A stretch of DNA of 64,000 nucleotides from assembly GCA_023398955.1 (NCBI GenBank), contig JAEWRL010000187.1, forward strand, positions 1 to 64,000, written 5' to 3'. Made by a program: the position numbers and the translations under genes. The notes below the pieces were generated by a model. It was not told the DNA's origin. It saw only the letters and a list, made by a program, of their open reading frames with translations, and made no database searches. The stretch comes from Pseudomonadota bacterium. GTDB taxonomy: Bacteria > Myxococcota_A > Polyangia > Polyangiales > Polyangiaceae. Of this stretch, positions 52,077 to 63,382 are shown piece by piece (positions within the stretch are counted from its first letter, which is position 1; each line of letters opens with the position of its first letter).

Positions 52077-54545
52077 ATGACGCTTTCCACCGCGCCCAGC
52101 GCTCGCCTCCTTCCCGTATCTATGAACGGCCGCAGACAGCGGGTCGAGCTGCGGTTCACGAGCGCCCAAGGGTACGATGGCCGCGGCGCCAAGTTGACCA
52201 TCGTGCTCGACAGCAATGCCCTGGCAGTAACCCGAGAGGACGCCCGTGGTCGCTGGAGTGGGCCGCTCGATCCGCTCGCCGACGTCACGCAGATGCCAAG
52301 TGGCAAGCTGGCCATCGCGGTTGCTGGTGAGCGCTTCGACGTACCCACGAGGAAGCGGCGCCCGCTGCTGGAGATGCTGACCGCCGGGGTCCTACTTGGC
52401 TCGCGCTCGGGAAACGCTGCGAGCCTCCACCCCCCGTGGCCACGACACGTCGAGCCCCCGGGGGAGCTGGAGGGGCTCGTCCTGGGGAGCCAGCTCGACG
52501 AGGGGGAGACCCTTCTCGCTTGGCTCGCGACCGGTTGCTGGGAAGACTTAGGTAGCCCCTGGAGCAACGTCGAACGAGGTAAGCTGCATTTTCTGCTGAC
52601 GGACACCCGCACGGCTCTCGTCGGAGTCTCAGCGCTCGCCCCCCCGTGCGTCGACTGGCTGCCAGCAGGCGCCATGGCCATGACCCAGGGCGCCCGCGGC
52701 GTTCGGCTGAGGCTCGCGGACAGGACGTTTCTTTCGCGGCCAGGCAACGCTTTGCTGTTTCGAGAACTCGCCCCGGTGACGGCGCTTTCCCCCCAAGCCC
52801 GCCTACGGGAGGTCGCGCGCCTCAACTGTCAGGCTCGCCCGCAAGGAGCCTCCGGTCTTGGCCTGGCCCTGCTCGGCATCGCAGCTCGCGGCGGAGATGA
52901 CCTCGCCCCCATCGCTGCTGCCTACTTCACCGCTGAGGACCCGCGCCCGCCAGAGGCGACTACCTTGTCCCAATGGATGACGGAACTCCGAGCCAAGCAG
53001 CGGGCCCCCGGGGCCTTGGCCGATCTCTGGCTAACCTTCGGCAGCCCGTGGCAAGGGGGCGAGCTCCTGCTGCGTCAGCTTCGCGAGCTCGGGGAGGCGG
53101 CGGAGCCCTACGCTGTCGAGCTGCACGAGCGGATGCATGCGCATCGCGGCACTGCGGATCATGGTCCACCAAGGCTCGCGAGGGAACTCGAGCTCGCAAG
53201 CCACCTCCTGCAAGCAGAACGTCCACATCGGTCGCTGCGCGTCGTGGAGCAGTCGGCGACCTGGCTACCGCCACAGCGCATTCCCGACCTGGTGCCACCA
53301 GACACCGGCTCGGCGGAAGCGCTGCGGAAGCACAGACGCCTCGCCGCAGCAGCCGAGGAAGCCGTGGGCCGCGACCCGCTGACAAACGTCCACGCGCTGG
53401 CGGCGCTCAGTCCGTTGGATCCGCTCGCCCAGCGGAGACTGGCAGAGTGCGCTCGACGGTCCGGGCTTGGGCCGGTAGCGCATCGGGCGGAGCAGCTCGC
53501 TGAGCTCCTGGAGCGTCCCTGGAAGACCAGCATCGCTGCGCGAGCGACGACGACCACGCCTGATGCCCCAACCCTACTGCCCCACCGAGCGTTGAGCCGC
53601 AAAGAGCTCCAGCGACTGCTCCCCACGGGCGCCGCGGATGAGTTCGCGGCGCTGATCGGGAGAGTCCAGAGCACCCTGGCTCGCTCCCCCACTCCCGACC
53701 GTCGCACGCTGGACACCTGCGCGGAACGACTAGGGGCACGCTTTCCACGCCTACACTCCTGCGTGCAGGGCGCCGCCCGCCTGCTCGCGTTGCCCGAGAT
53801 CGAGGTGTTCGTCGCACGCGGCCAGCGCGCTCGGGGCCTTCGCTCCTACGAGTCACCAACACCGTGTATCCTACTTGGCGGCGAGCATCTCGACGAAGCC
53901 TCCAGCACCGCGCTCAGCGAGTCGGAGCTCTGCTTTGCCCTCGGCAGCGAGGCAGCGCACATCCGGTTCGGGGAGACCCGCGTGACCTCTCTCGATGTCT
54001 GGCTGGGTGCTCTGGACATGACGGGGCAAGGCCTCCAGTTCGCTCTGAGCGCTCTGCCAGCTCTGGCACAAGCGAGATCCTTTCCCCAACTGCGACGTGT
54101 CCTCGGCAGGCTCCCGCTGGAGCCGCTCGATGCCGCGTTGCGTGGTGTCACAGCACGCTTTTCCGCGCCAGGCCGCGGGCTGATGGACGAGAAGAGCAAC
54201 GCGCCGAAAGCTCGCAAGGAAACCCTAATCGCTGCGCACCGCTTGATGCTGTTCCGAGCGGACCGCATGGGACTGCTGTGCTGCGGAGGTCCAGCGGCCG
54301 CGCTGAGAGCCGTCGTCTTGCTCGATCACCGAGGTATTGGGCACCGGGACGAGCTGACACGCTTGACGACGGCCCAAGCGCTGGAGTTGCTGGCCCGATC
54401 CCTCGTCCAAGGAGAGCGCGCGTTAGCGCTGAGGATGGCAGCCGCCTTCTCATTCTGGCTATCACACGAATATGCCGACCTGCGCGCCGTCGCAGAGGGG
54501 GACTCAGCGCCCGACGGCGGAGAACGACCCCAGGGGGTAAGTTAG
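52077..54545 (+). CDS. large protein with degenerate M48-type metalloprotease motif
   Basis: 822 residues, no signal peptide or clear transmembrane helix. The first 130 residues look beta-rich. Residues 250-560 are helical, HEAT/TPR-like, rich in Leu and Arg. Residues about 570-760 resemble a peptidase M48/M56 helper fold: LLGGEHLDEAS, then LCFALGSEAAHIRFGE at 620-633. In active M48 enzymes this position is HExxH; here it is SEAAH, so the first zinc ligand is lost. The pattern is known for M48-like domains in Myxococcota TPR proteins, but the family is not one I can name. Stands alone between alaS and the third kinase. Confidence 0.6.
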   Translation: MTLSTAPSARLLPVSMNGRRQRVELRFTSAQGYDGRGAKLTIVLDSNALAVTREDARGRWSGPLDPLADVTQMPSGKLAIAVAGERFDVPTRKRRPLLEMLTAGVLLGSRSGNAASLHPPWPRHVEPPGELEGLVLGSQLDEGETLLAWLATGCWEDLGSPWSNVERGKLHFLLTDTRTALVGVSALAPPCVDWLPAGAMAMTQGARGVRLRLADRTFLSRPGNALLFRELAPVTALSPQARLREVARLNCQARPQGASGLGLALLGIAARGGDDLAPIAAAYFTAEDPRPPEATTLSQWMTELRAKQRAPGALADLWLTFGSPWQGGELLLRQLRELGEAAEPYAVELHERMHAHRGTADHGPPRLARELELASHLLQAERPHRSLRVVEQSATWLPPQRIPDLVPPDTGSAEALRKHRRLAAAAEEAVGRDPLTNVHALAALSPLDPLAQRRLAECARRSGLGPVAHRAEQLAELLERPWKTSIAARATTTTPDAPTLLPHRALSRKELQRLLPTGAADEFAALIGRVQSTLARSPTPDRRTLDTCAERLGARFPRLHSCVQGAARLLALPEIEVFVARGQRARGLRSYESPTPCILLGGEHLDEASSTALSESELCFALGSEAAHIRFGETRVTSLDVWLGALDMTGQGLQFALSALPALAQARSFPQLRRVLGRLPLEPLDAALRGVTARFSAPGRGLMDEKSNAPKARKETLIAAHRLMLFRADRMGLLCCGGPAAALRAVVLLDHRGIGHRDELTRLTTAQALELLARSLVQGERALALRMAAAFSFWLSHEYADLRAVAEGDSAPDGGERPQGVS

Positions 54546-54695
54546 CCAGCCATGACGCTCATTGAACGGGACGCTGCGGGAGGCACGTCCCATCTGATTC
54601 CGTAGGTCACCTTCACCTCGCGGGATAAGCCACAATGCACCCGGCTGCTCGGCACAGCTGCCGTGGACATTTCTTCCCATGCGGCATGGAGCGGT

Positions 54696-56552
<1,857 letters not shown>

Positions 56553-56729
56553 GGCTTCTGCAACAGGAGGGGTGTGGTGCGAGTACGGGACCGAAATCAT
56601 ACAAGCAATCTCGCTTCCTGCCGCAGCAAATCTGACGTCCGGCGCCCCCCCCCCGAAGCAACGCCTCAGGACCAGCCCAATCGCCCTAGAAACGCCCGCC
56701 GGGACGATGGACGAGTCGGGCGGGCGGTC

Positions 56730-57854
56730 TCAGCTCCCGAGGGAATCGTAGAGCGCCGAGTAGCGGCGTGCGACCACCTCCGCGGCATAGCAGCGCGCCA
56801 CTGCCTGCGTTTGCGCGAGAATCACGGACGCGCGAGTCTCAGGTTCGGTGACGACGTCCTGGGTGGCGCGAACCCAATCCTGCACGCCCGTTCCTCGCAC
56901 ACGGTGAGCCCCTTCGAGCTCCGCAAGAGGCCCATGGTCGAGGACCAGCACGGGGACTCCGAGCTGCATGGCCTCAAGCAAGACAATCGGCAGGTCGACC
57001 TTTCCCCAGAGGTCATCCACGGGAAAAAGGACAGCGCTACTCGTCGCCAAGAGCGCTGGCATGCTGCGGACGTCACTGCACACCTTGACGGGCAGATGCG
57101 ACAGCTCGACCCGCAGCTGACTCGCGACGAGGTCGGCGCGGTCCGACTTCCTGCGGTATGCAAACACGAGCACGGCACCTTCCACGGTGGCGAGCAACGG
57201 CTCTGCAGCGTTCGCGAGGCGGCGAGCACCGCCACCGGTCTCGAGGTCTCCAGGAAAGAGGAGGATCCGCTTCTCGGGCCCGATACCGAGGGTACGCCGG
57301 GCCGAGCCCTGGTCCTCCGCCGAAGGCTCTCTCAAGCATGGTACCGGGGGGGGGATCACGTGCACCGGGCGCCGCATCGAAGTCGGCACCTGCTCTCTGT
57401 CATAGGCGTCCGCAATGCGGCGCGCCGTATGCTCGCTCTGCGCGACCACGAGGTCCCCGAACAGCAGCCGAGCCACGCCTGAGAACTCGCGGGGAGCCGA
57501 TGCAACGGTCTGCAGGACCGGCTTTCTGCGCAGCCACCGGAGCGCGCGCCCGAGCTGACTAGTCGTGGGATTGGGCGCGAAGACATAGTGCCAAATGTCC
57601 GCTTGAGCTCGAGTTGCCAGCCAACTTGCCGCTCGAAGGTTCTGGCGAAGCGCGGGAGTGAAGGCTCCAGCATCTGAGTAGATGCGATGCATGACGAGAG
57701 CCCCTTCCCGCCCGCCAATGGCAGGGGCATCCGCCGTGGTGAGAACCTCTGCCTGGTGACGGTCTAGGTTGCACGCGACGTCGCGAACCAAGCATTTGCT
57801 GCCGTCGTGAAACGGGGGAGCGATGGGTTTGGATATGAAGAGCACGCGCGCCAT
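56730..57854 (-). CDS. family 4 (GT-B) glycosyltransferase
   Basis: 374 residues. N-terminal acceptor half (RVLFISKPIAPPFHDGSK), and a donor-binding half with ILLFPGDLETGGGARRLANA, then PIVLLEAMQLGVPVLVLDHG, which is the E(x7)E region of GT4 enzymes. It transfers a sugar from a nucleotide diphosphate donor to an unknown acceptor. No other glycan genes are adjacent, so the pathway is unclear. Confidence 0.82.
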   Translation of the reverse strand: MARVLFISKPIAPPFHDGSKCLVRDVACNLDRHQAEVLTTADAPAIGGREGALVMHRIYSDAGAFTPALRQNLRAASWLATRAQADIWHYVFAPNPTTSQLGRALRWLRRKPVLQTVASAPREFSGVARLLFGDLVVAQSEHTARRIADAYDREQVPTSMRRPVHVIPPPVPCLREPSAEDQGSARRTLGIGPEKRILLFPGDLETGGGARRLANAAEPLLATVEGAVLVFAYRRKSDRADLVASQLRVELSHLPVKVCSDVRSMPALLATSSAVLFPVDDLWGKVDLPIVLLEAMQLGVPVLVLDHGPLAELEGAHRVRGTGVQDWVRATQDVVTEPETRASVILAQTQAVARCYAAEVVARRYSALYDSLGS

Positions 57855-57960
57855 CGCTTCGCTTTTCGCATGTCGGTGGACGTGGGGCTAGGAAGCCCGC
57901 TCACCCGCCGACCAACCAACCGAACATAAACCGCTCCGCTGAGTATTAGACAGGGGTCGC

Positions 57961-58380
57961 GTGAGGCGTCACGTAGCAGAAATGCTTCTGGGACCCCGCC
58001 GCTGCACGAGCTGGCCGCTCGCCAAGGACTTCCTTGTCTTGGGTATGGCAGCCTCGCTCCTCATCGGCGCTTGCGCGTCCGAGCGCGGCACCATCGGCGC
58101 CATTCTCGCTCGCCGCCCATCGGGAGAGTTGACTGTTCGCAGCGTCCCCCCTGGGCTCGGCAGCGCGCGGGCGGGCCTCGAGCCCGGGGATCGCATCCTA
58201 CTCGTCGATGGCATCGATGTGCGGGCCCTGTCCGTCGCCGAGCTCCGTCACCTGCTCGCCGGGCTGCCTGGAGACACGGTAAGGCTCACCGTCATCAGGG
58301 GTGACGCGATCGTCCGCATGAACGTGCAGCGCACACCCGTTCCCCAACAGCTGGACGACGACCCGCTCGCTACCCCGTGA
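57961..58380 (+). CDS. PDZ-domain lipoprotein
   Basis: 139 residues from GTG at 57961 (AGGGG 5 nt upstream). Lipobox LLIGAC at about residue 35, then a single PDZ domain (GTIGAILARRPSGELTVRSV, LEPGDRILLVDGIDV, LLAGLPGDTVRLTVIRG). No protease domain is attached, so it probably binds peptide ends or scaffolds partners in the envelope. Confidence 0.75.
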   Translation: MRRHVAEMLLGPRRCTSWPLAKDFLVLGMAASLLIGACASERGTIGAILARRPSGELTVRSVPPGLGSARAGLEPGDRILLVDGIDVRALSVAELRHLLAGLPGDTVRLTVIRGDAIVRMNVQRTPVPQQLDDDPLATP

Positions 58381-58680
58381 CGGAGCAGCCGTGCCTCGGC
58401 CTGGGGCGCTCCTTGGGCGTCGCCGCCCGCCCCTACGGCGCGGTACCGAACATGGCTGCGTTGGCTCTGGCTCCCACCAGTGCGCAACGTCCCACGGTTG
58501 AGGGCGCGACCTCGAACGAAAGCGAGAACGAAAGCGAGAACGAAAGCGATGAAGGCCTGGTGGGAAGCGCTTCCGGTGATGCACGGCACGTCGGACATGC
58601 TAGCGTGCTCGCGACCAGAGTGCGGCCGAGGGACCAACCCCCATGCCACGAAGGCTGGAACAGAGCCAAACGGAGAAACC
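58381..58680 (+). promoter_or_regulatory. metK upstream region with direct repeats and a palindrome
   Basis: 300 bp before metK. Three direct copies of GAACGAAAGC with 12-bp period lie at 58514-58549. A 12-bp perfect palindrome GGAAGCGCTTCC lies at 58563-58574, and a GCACG/CGTGC inverted repeat follows at about 58585-58610. GGAG at 58671-58674 is the metK ribosome-binding site. These look like operator or leader elements, but no known SAM riboswitch class was matched. Confidence 0.35.
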
Positions 58681-59958
58681 ATGAGCAGTTACCTCTTTAC
58701 GTCCGAGTCAGTTAGCGAGGGGCATCCCGACAAGATGTGCGACCAGATCTCGGATGCAGTGCTGGATGCCGCACTCCGCGGAGACCCAAAGAGCCGTGTT
58801 GCTTGCGAGACGCTGTGCAAGACCGGTTTCATCGTTGTGGCCGGGGAAATCACGACGACACAGCCCATCGAGTTCGCGAAGATTGCCAGAGAGGTCGTCC
58901 GGGACATCGGCTACACCGACTCGAGCATGGGCTTCGACTACGAGACGTGCGGCGTTCTCACCGCCATCGAGCCGCAATCGCCCGACATCTCCCAAGGCGT
59001 TACGGAAGGGACGGGGCTCCATAAAGAGCAGGGAGCCGGCGACCAGGGCCTGATGTTCGGGTACGCTTGCGACGAGACCGAGGAGTTGATGCCCGCCGCC
59101 ATCATGTATTCGCATGAGCTCGTGCGAACGCTGGCGCGCGTGCGCAAGGCGAAGAAGGTGGACTTCCTTCGCCCCGACAGCAAGAGCCAGGTCACCATCG
59201 AGTACGAGAATGACAGACCGAAGCGCATCGACGCCGTGGTCGTCAGCACGCAGCACGCCCCCAGCGTCAAGCACAAGGATCTGAAGGAGGCCGTGATGGA
59301 GCTCTGCATCAAGAAGGCGCTGCCGCGCCGCCTCCTCGACGACAAGACGAAGTACTTCGTCAACCCGACGGGTCGCTTCGTCATCGGCGGTCCGTTTGGG
59401 GACGCCGGGCTCACCGGACGCAAGATCATCGTCGATACCTACGGTGGTATGGGGCGTCACGGCGGCGGGGCGTTCAGCGGAAAGGACCCGTCGAAGGTCG
59501 ACCGCTCCGCGAGCTACTATGCCCGTTACGTGGCCAAGAACGTCGTGGCGGCAGGTCTCGCACGCCGCGCCGAGGTTCAGGTTGCCTACGCCATCGGCGT
59601 CGCGAAGCCGGTCGGCGTGTACGTCAACACTTTCGGCACCTCGGCGATCGACGAGACGAAGCTCGGTGACTACATCAAGAAGCACTTCGACTTCCGACCC
59701 AAGGCGTTGATCGACGAGCTGGATCTCCTCAAGCCAATCTATCGAGCCACAGCAGCCTACGGACACTTTGGTAGACCCGAGTTCAGCTGGGAGAGGACCG
59801 ACCGCGCCGAAGAGCTCGCAGCGGCCCTCTTGGGGAAGCGCCGAGCAGCAGCTGCGCCCGCAGCAGCCACGCCCGCAGCAGCCCGCCGCAAACAGCCGGC
59901 AAGCACCCCGAAGGGCAGAGCGAAGGCGTCACCTGCCGCACGTCGTTCGGCCCGTTGA
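58681..59958 (+). CDS. metK: S-adenosylmethionine synthetase with basic C-terminal tail
   Basis: 425 residues; makes SAM from methionine and ATP. N-terminal TSESVSEGHPDKMCDQISDA (ATP-binding His), GFDYETCGVLTAIEPQSPDI, GAGDQGLMFGYACDET (signature hexapeptide GAGDQG), and DTYGGMGRHGGGAFSGKDPSKVDRS in its conserved parts GGMGRHGGGAFSG and KDPSKVDRSA. The conserved fold ends near residue 384. The last 40 residues are Ala/Arg/Lys-rich (RRAAAAPAAATPAAARRKQP, then PKGRAKASPAARRSAR), which relatives lack. ATG at 58681 is certain from homology and the adjacent GGAG. Confidence 0.95.
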   Translation: MSSYLFTSESVSEGHPDKMCDQISDAVLDAALRGDPKSRVACETLCKTGFIVVAGEITTTQPIEFAKIAREVVRDIGYTDSSMGFDYETCGVLTAIEPQSPDISQGVTEGTGLHKEQGAGDQGLMFGYACDETEELMPAAIMYSHELVRTLARVRKAKKVDFLRPDSKSQVTIEYENDRPKRIDAVVVSTQHAPSVKHKDLKEAVMELCIKKALPRRLLDDKTKYFVNPTGRFVIGGPFGDAGLTGRKIIVDTYGGMGRHGGGAFSGKDPSKVDRSASYYARYVAKNVVAAGLARRAEVQVAYAIGVAKPVGVYVNTFGTSAIDETKLGDYIKKHFDFRPKALIDELDLLKPIYRATAAYGHFGRPEFSWERTDRAEELAAALLGKRRAAAAPAAATPAAARRKQPASTPKGRAKASPAARRSAR

Positions 59959-60100
59959 CCCCGGCTCGAATTGGGTACCGGTAGTGAGACCGGGGCGTCC
60001 CTGCGCGGGCGCTCCGTTCTCACGCCCCACTCTGAAACGACCCCTTCGAAGGAACGAAGCGCCCCCGTCACGGGGCCGCAGCCATTCCCTTCGCGGAGGC

Positions 60101-60991
<891 letters not shown>

Positions 60992-61332
60992 GTTCTGGAA
61001 GCTATCACGGACCCATGCCCTAGGCCGACACTCCCCGTGCGGATCCGAAGAGAATGCTCGGCCGAACGTCGATGCCCTCCGCACACCCCCCGACATCAGG
61101 GCCCGCTGCTCGAGGCCGGTTCGGTCAGCAGTGCGCACGCGGTTCGCCCGCGCGTGTGGCACAACCGCGCGCCGCAACGCCGGGACTACACTGCACGGCG
61201 GTGTGGGCGAGGTAGGCCGCTCACACCGATCCCAGCGGCCCGAATCCTCAGCCAGCCGCGAAGTCCCGCTCTGCCCGCACCCGGTTCCGTCCAGTGCGTC
61301 CTGCGGCTGCCGCTCCGAGCGGTCCGGCCCCT
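60992..61332. other. intergenic region between glnA and the FHA-GGDEF gene
   Basis: About 340 bp upstream of the FHA-GGDEF start and downstream of glnA (both leftward). A short GC-rich inverted repeat CCGCTC-C-GAGCGG at 61310-61322 lies 10 bp past the glnA stop and could help end its transcript. No gene, clear promoter or RNA is seen. Confidence 0.35.
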
Positions 61333-62745
61333 TCAGATATCGAAGTAGAGGAAGTACTCCATGGGGGTAGGGTACATGCGCGTTGGAGCCAGCTCCTTCT
61401 CCCGCTTGTACTCGAGCCACATCTCGATGGCATCCCGCGTGAATACGTCGCCTTTGAACAGGAACTCGCAGTCTGCTTCCAATGCATCCAGCGCAGACTC
61501 GAGCGACACCGGCACGCGCGGAACATCCTTGAGCTCCTCCGGAGAGAGGGAGTAGATGTCCTTGTCCAGAGGATCGCCAGGATCAATCTTGTTCTGGATG
61601 CCATCCAGGCCTGCCATCAACATGGCCGCAAAGGCGATGTACGGGTTGCACGTGGGATCGGGGAAGCGCACCTCAATGCGTCTTGCCTTCGGTGAGGGCG
61701 AGTATGTCGCGATGCGCACGGCAGCCGAACGATTCCGCCCCGAATAGGCAAGGTTGACTGGAGCTTCGAAGCCAGGAACCAGCCGCTTGAAGCTGTTCGT
61801 GGTGGGGTTGGTGAGGGCCGTGAGCGCAGGCGCGTGCTTGAGGATTCCGCCGATGTAGTAGAGCGCCAAATCACTCAGGCCTGCGTAGGCGTCCCCGGCA
61901 AAGAGTGGCTTCCCTCCCTGCCACAGCGACTGGTGGCAATGCATACCGTTGCCGTTGTCGCCGTACATTGGCTTCGGCATGAACGTCGCCGTCTTGCCTG
62001 CGTTCTTCGCAGCGTTCTTGACGATGTACTTGAACCACATGAGCTTGTCCGCCATGCGGGTCATCTCGTCGAACCGCATGTCGATCTCGCCCTGCCCCGC
62101 AGTAGCAACCTCGTGGTGGCTGAGCTCCACCTGGATGCCAACTCGCTGCATGAGCAGGACGATATCGGTTCGCAGGTCCATCAACGTGTCCTGAGGCATG
62201 CACGGGAAGTAGCCCTCCTTGTGCCGTATCTTGTGCCCCAGGTTCGGTCCCTCGTCCTTGCCTGTGTTCCAATCGGCCTCCACCGAATCGATCCGATAGA
62301 AGGACTCGTTGATGCCGGCGTCGAAACGAACGTCATCGAAGATGAAGAACTCTGCCTCGGGACCGAAGTAGACAGTGTCCGCGATCCCGGTGGATCGCAG
62401 ATACGCTTCCGCTTTGCGGGAGATGTGCCGTGGGTCCCGCGAGTAGTTCTGACGCGTCAGCGTATCTTGGATCGTGCATTGCAGCGATAGCGTCGGGTGC
62501 TTCGTAAACGGATCCATCACGGCCGTCGCAGGATCCGGGATCAGCAGCATGTCGCTCTGGTTGATGGGCTGGAACCCGCGAATCGACGAGCCATCGAAGC
62601 CGAAACCCGCCTCGAAGGCATCCTCGTCCAGCCGCTCGAAAACGACGCTCGTATGCTGCCACTTGCCGACGAAGTCGATGAACTTCAGGTCGACCATGAC
62701 CGCACCGCTCTTTTTGCCCAACTCGATCGCTTCTGCTGGCTTCAT
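61333..62745 (-). CDS. glnA: glutamine synthetase type I
   Basis: 470 residues. Beta-Grasp start (VDLKFIDFVGKWQHTSV), catalytic FGPEAEFFIFDDV, NGMHCHQSLW, and LVPGFEAPVNLAYSGRNRSAAV with the ATP/glutamate loop. The adenylylation tyrosine is present in DIYSLSPEELKDVP, so activity can be controlled by GlnE-type modification. The C-terminal helical thong is PTPMEYFLYFDI. It is 43 bp after glnB in one operon. Confidence 0.97.
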   Translation of the reverse strand: MKPAEAIELGKKSGAVMVDLKFIDFVGKWQHTSVVFERLDEDAFEAGFGFDGSSIRGFQPINQSDMLLIPDPATAVMDPFTKHPTLSLQCTIQDTLTRQNYSRDPRHISRKAEAYLRSTGIADTVYFGPEAEFFIFDDVRFDAGINESFYRIDSVEADWNTGKDEGPNLGHKIRHKEGYFPCMPQDTLMDLRTDIVLLMQRVGIQVELSHHEVATAGQGEIDMRFDEMTRMADKLMWFKYIVKNAAKNAGKTATFMPKPMYGDNGNGMHCHQSLWQGGKPLFAGDAYAGLSDLALYYIGGILKHAPALTALTNPTTNSFKRLVPGFEAPVNLAYSGRNRSAAVRIATYSPSPKARRIEVRFPDPTCNPYIAFAAMLMAGLDGIQNKIDPGDPLDKDIYSLSPEELKDVPRVPVSLESALDALEADCEFLFKGDVFTRDAIEMWLEYKREKELAPTRMYPTPMEYFLYFDI

Positions 62746-62788
62746 CCCTCTGTGCGCTCCTCTCCAAGCACTAGCTGGCGCTTCGGCG

Positions 62789-63127
62789 TCAGATCGCTTC
62801 TTCTCCTCGCTCCCCGGTGCGGATGCGGACCGCCTCGTCGAGCTGCGTCACGAAGATCTTGCCATCCCCGATGCGCCCTGTCTTGGCACTTTTCTCGACG
62901 GCGTCGATCACCTGCTGCGCAAGGTCGTCGGGAACGACGACCTCTACCTTCACCTTGGGAACGAAGTCGACCACGTACGCGGAACCACGGTATACCTCCT
63001 TCTTGCCCCCGGTACGGCCGAAACCCTTCACCTCGGTGACCGTCATCCCCTGGATACCGACCTCCGACAAAGCATCCTTTACCTCGTCGAGTTTGAACGG
63101 CTTGATGATCGCCTCAACCTTCTTCAT
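62789..63127 (-). CDS. glnB: PII nitrogen regulatory protein
   Basis: 112 residues from the ATG at 63127 (GGAGAGCC upstream). MKKVEAIIKPFKLDEVKDAL start, T-loop with the uridylylatable Tyr51 in KEVYRGSAYVVDF, KVKVEVVVPDDL, and the nucleotide-binding B-loop TGRIGDGKIFV. Senses 2-oxoglutarate and ATP/ADP to control glutamine synthetase and nitrogen genes. Overlaps the small upstream ORF by 14 bp and precedes glnA. Confidence 0.96.
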   Translation of the reverse strand: MKKVEAIIKPFKLDEVKDALSEVGIQGMTVTEVKGFGRTGGKKEVYRGSAYVVDFVPKVKVEVVVPDDLAQQVIDAVEKSAKTGRIGDGKIFVTQLDEAVRIRTGERGEEAI

Positions 63128-63221
63128 ATGGCTCTCCAACTTGCTTCAAGTGCTTCTGGAAAATGTCCTCGTCCGAGAACTCATCGATGGCGGAGCGAAC
63201 CTTCCGGCGGGTCAGGGGCAC
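63114..63221 (-). CDS. candidate 35-residue ORF overlapping glnB
   Basis: Begins at GTG (63221) and ends 14 bp inside glnB. The predicted peptide contains DEFSDEDIFQKHLKQV and looks helical and charged. Upstream of the glnB overlap, third codon positions are nearly all G or C, like real genes here, and this drops off before the GTG. No Shine-Dalgarno was seen. It could be a leader peptide coupling translation to glnB or a small protein. Confidence 0.4.
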   Translation of the reverse strand: MPLTRRKVRSAIDEFSDEDIFQKHLKQVGEPYEEG

Positions 63222-63382
63222 CGACGAAACGAAACAGCGCCGCTCACGATCGTGTCGTACAGGGCTACATGTTTCGGGAGTGTTTCTCAGACGATTCGCA
63301 CGAAAGAGAGCAGATAATCCGTCCCGGCCGGGCAGCTGCGCGCGCAAGATGCGCGACCCTCGTCGTCTGAAGTCGTCTCTCC

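Noticed and set aside
58612..58680. SAM-I-like riboswitch upstream of metK
   Set aside because: A GAGGGACC...CCC segment recalls part of the SAM-I core, but the GATGA kink-turn partner and the conserved GCAACC and P3/P4 elements are absent. A covariance-model search would settle it.
58377..58715. 112-codon open frame after the PDZ gene, starting in a GTGA overlap
   Set aside because: It runs 35 bp into metK, its composition is irregular, and the Asn/Glu/Ser repeats come from the 12-bp direct repeats. Treated as noncoding leader.
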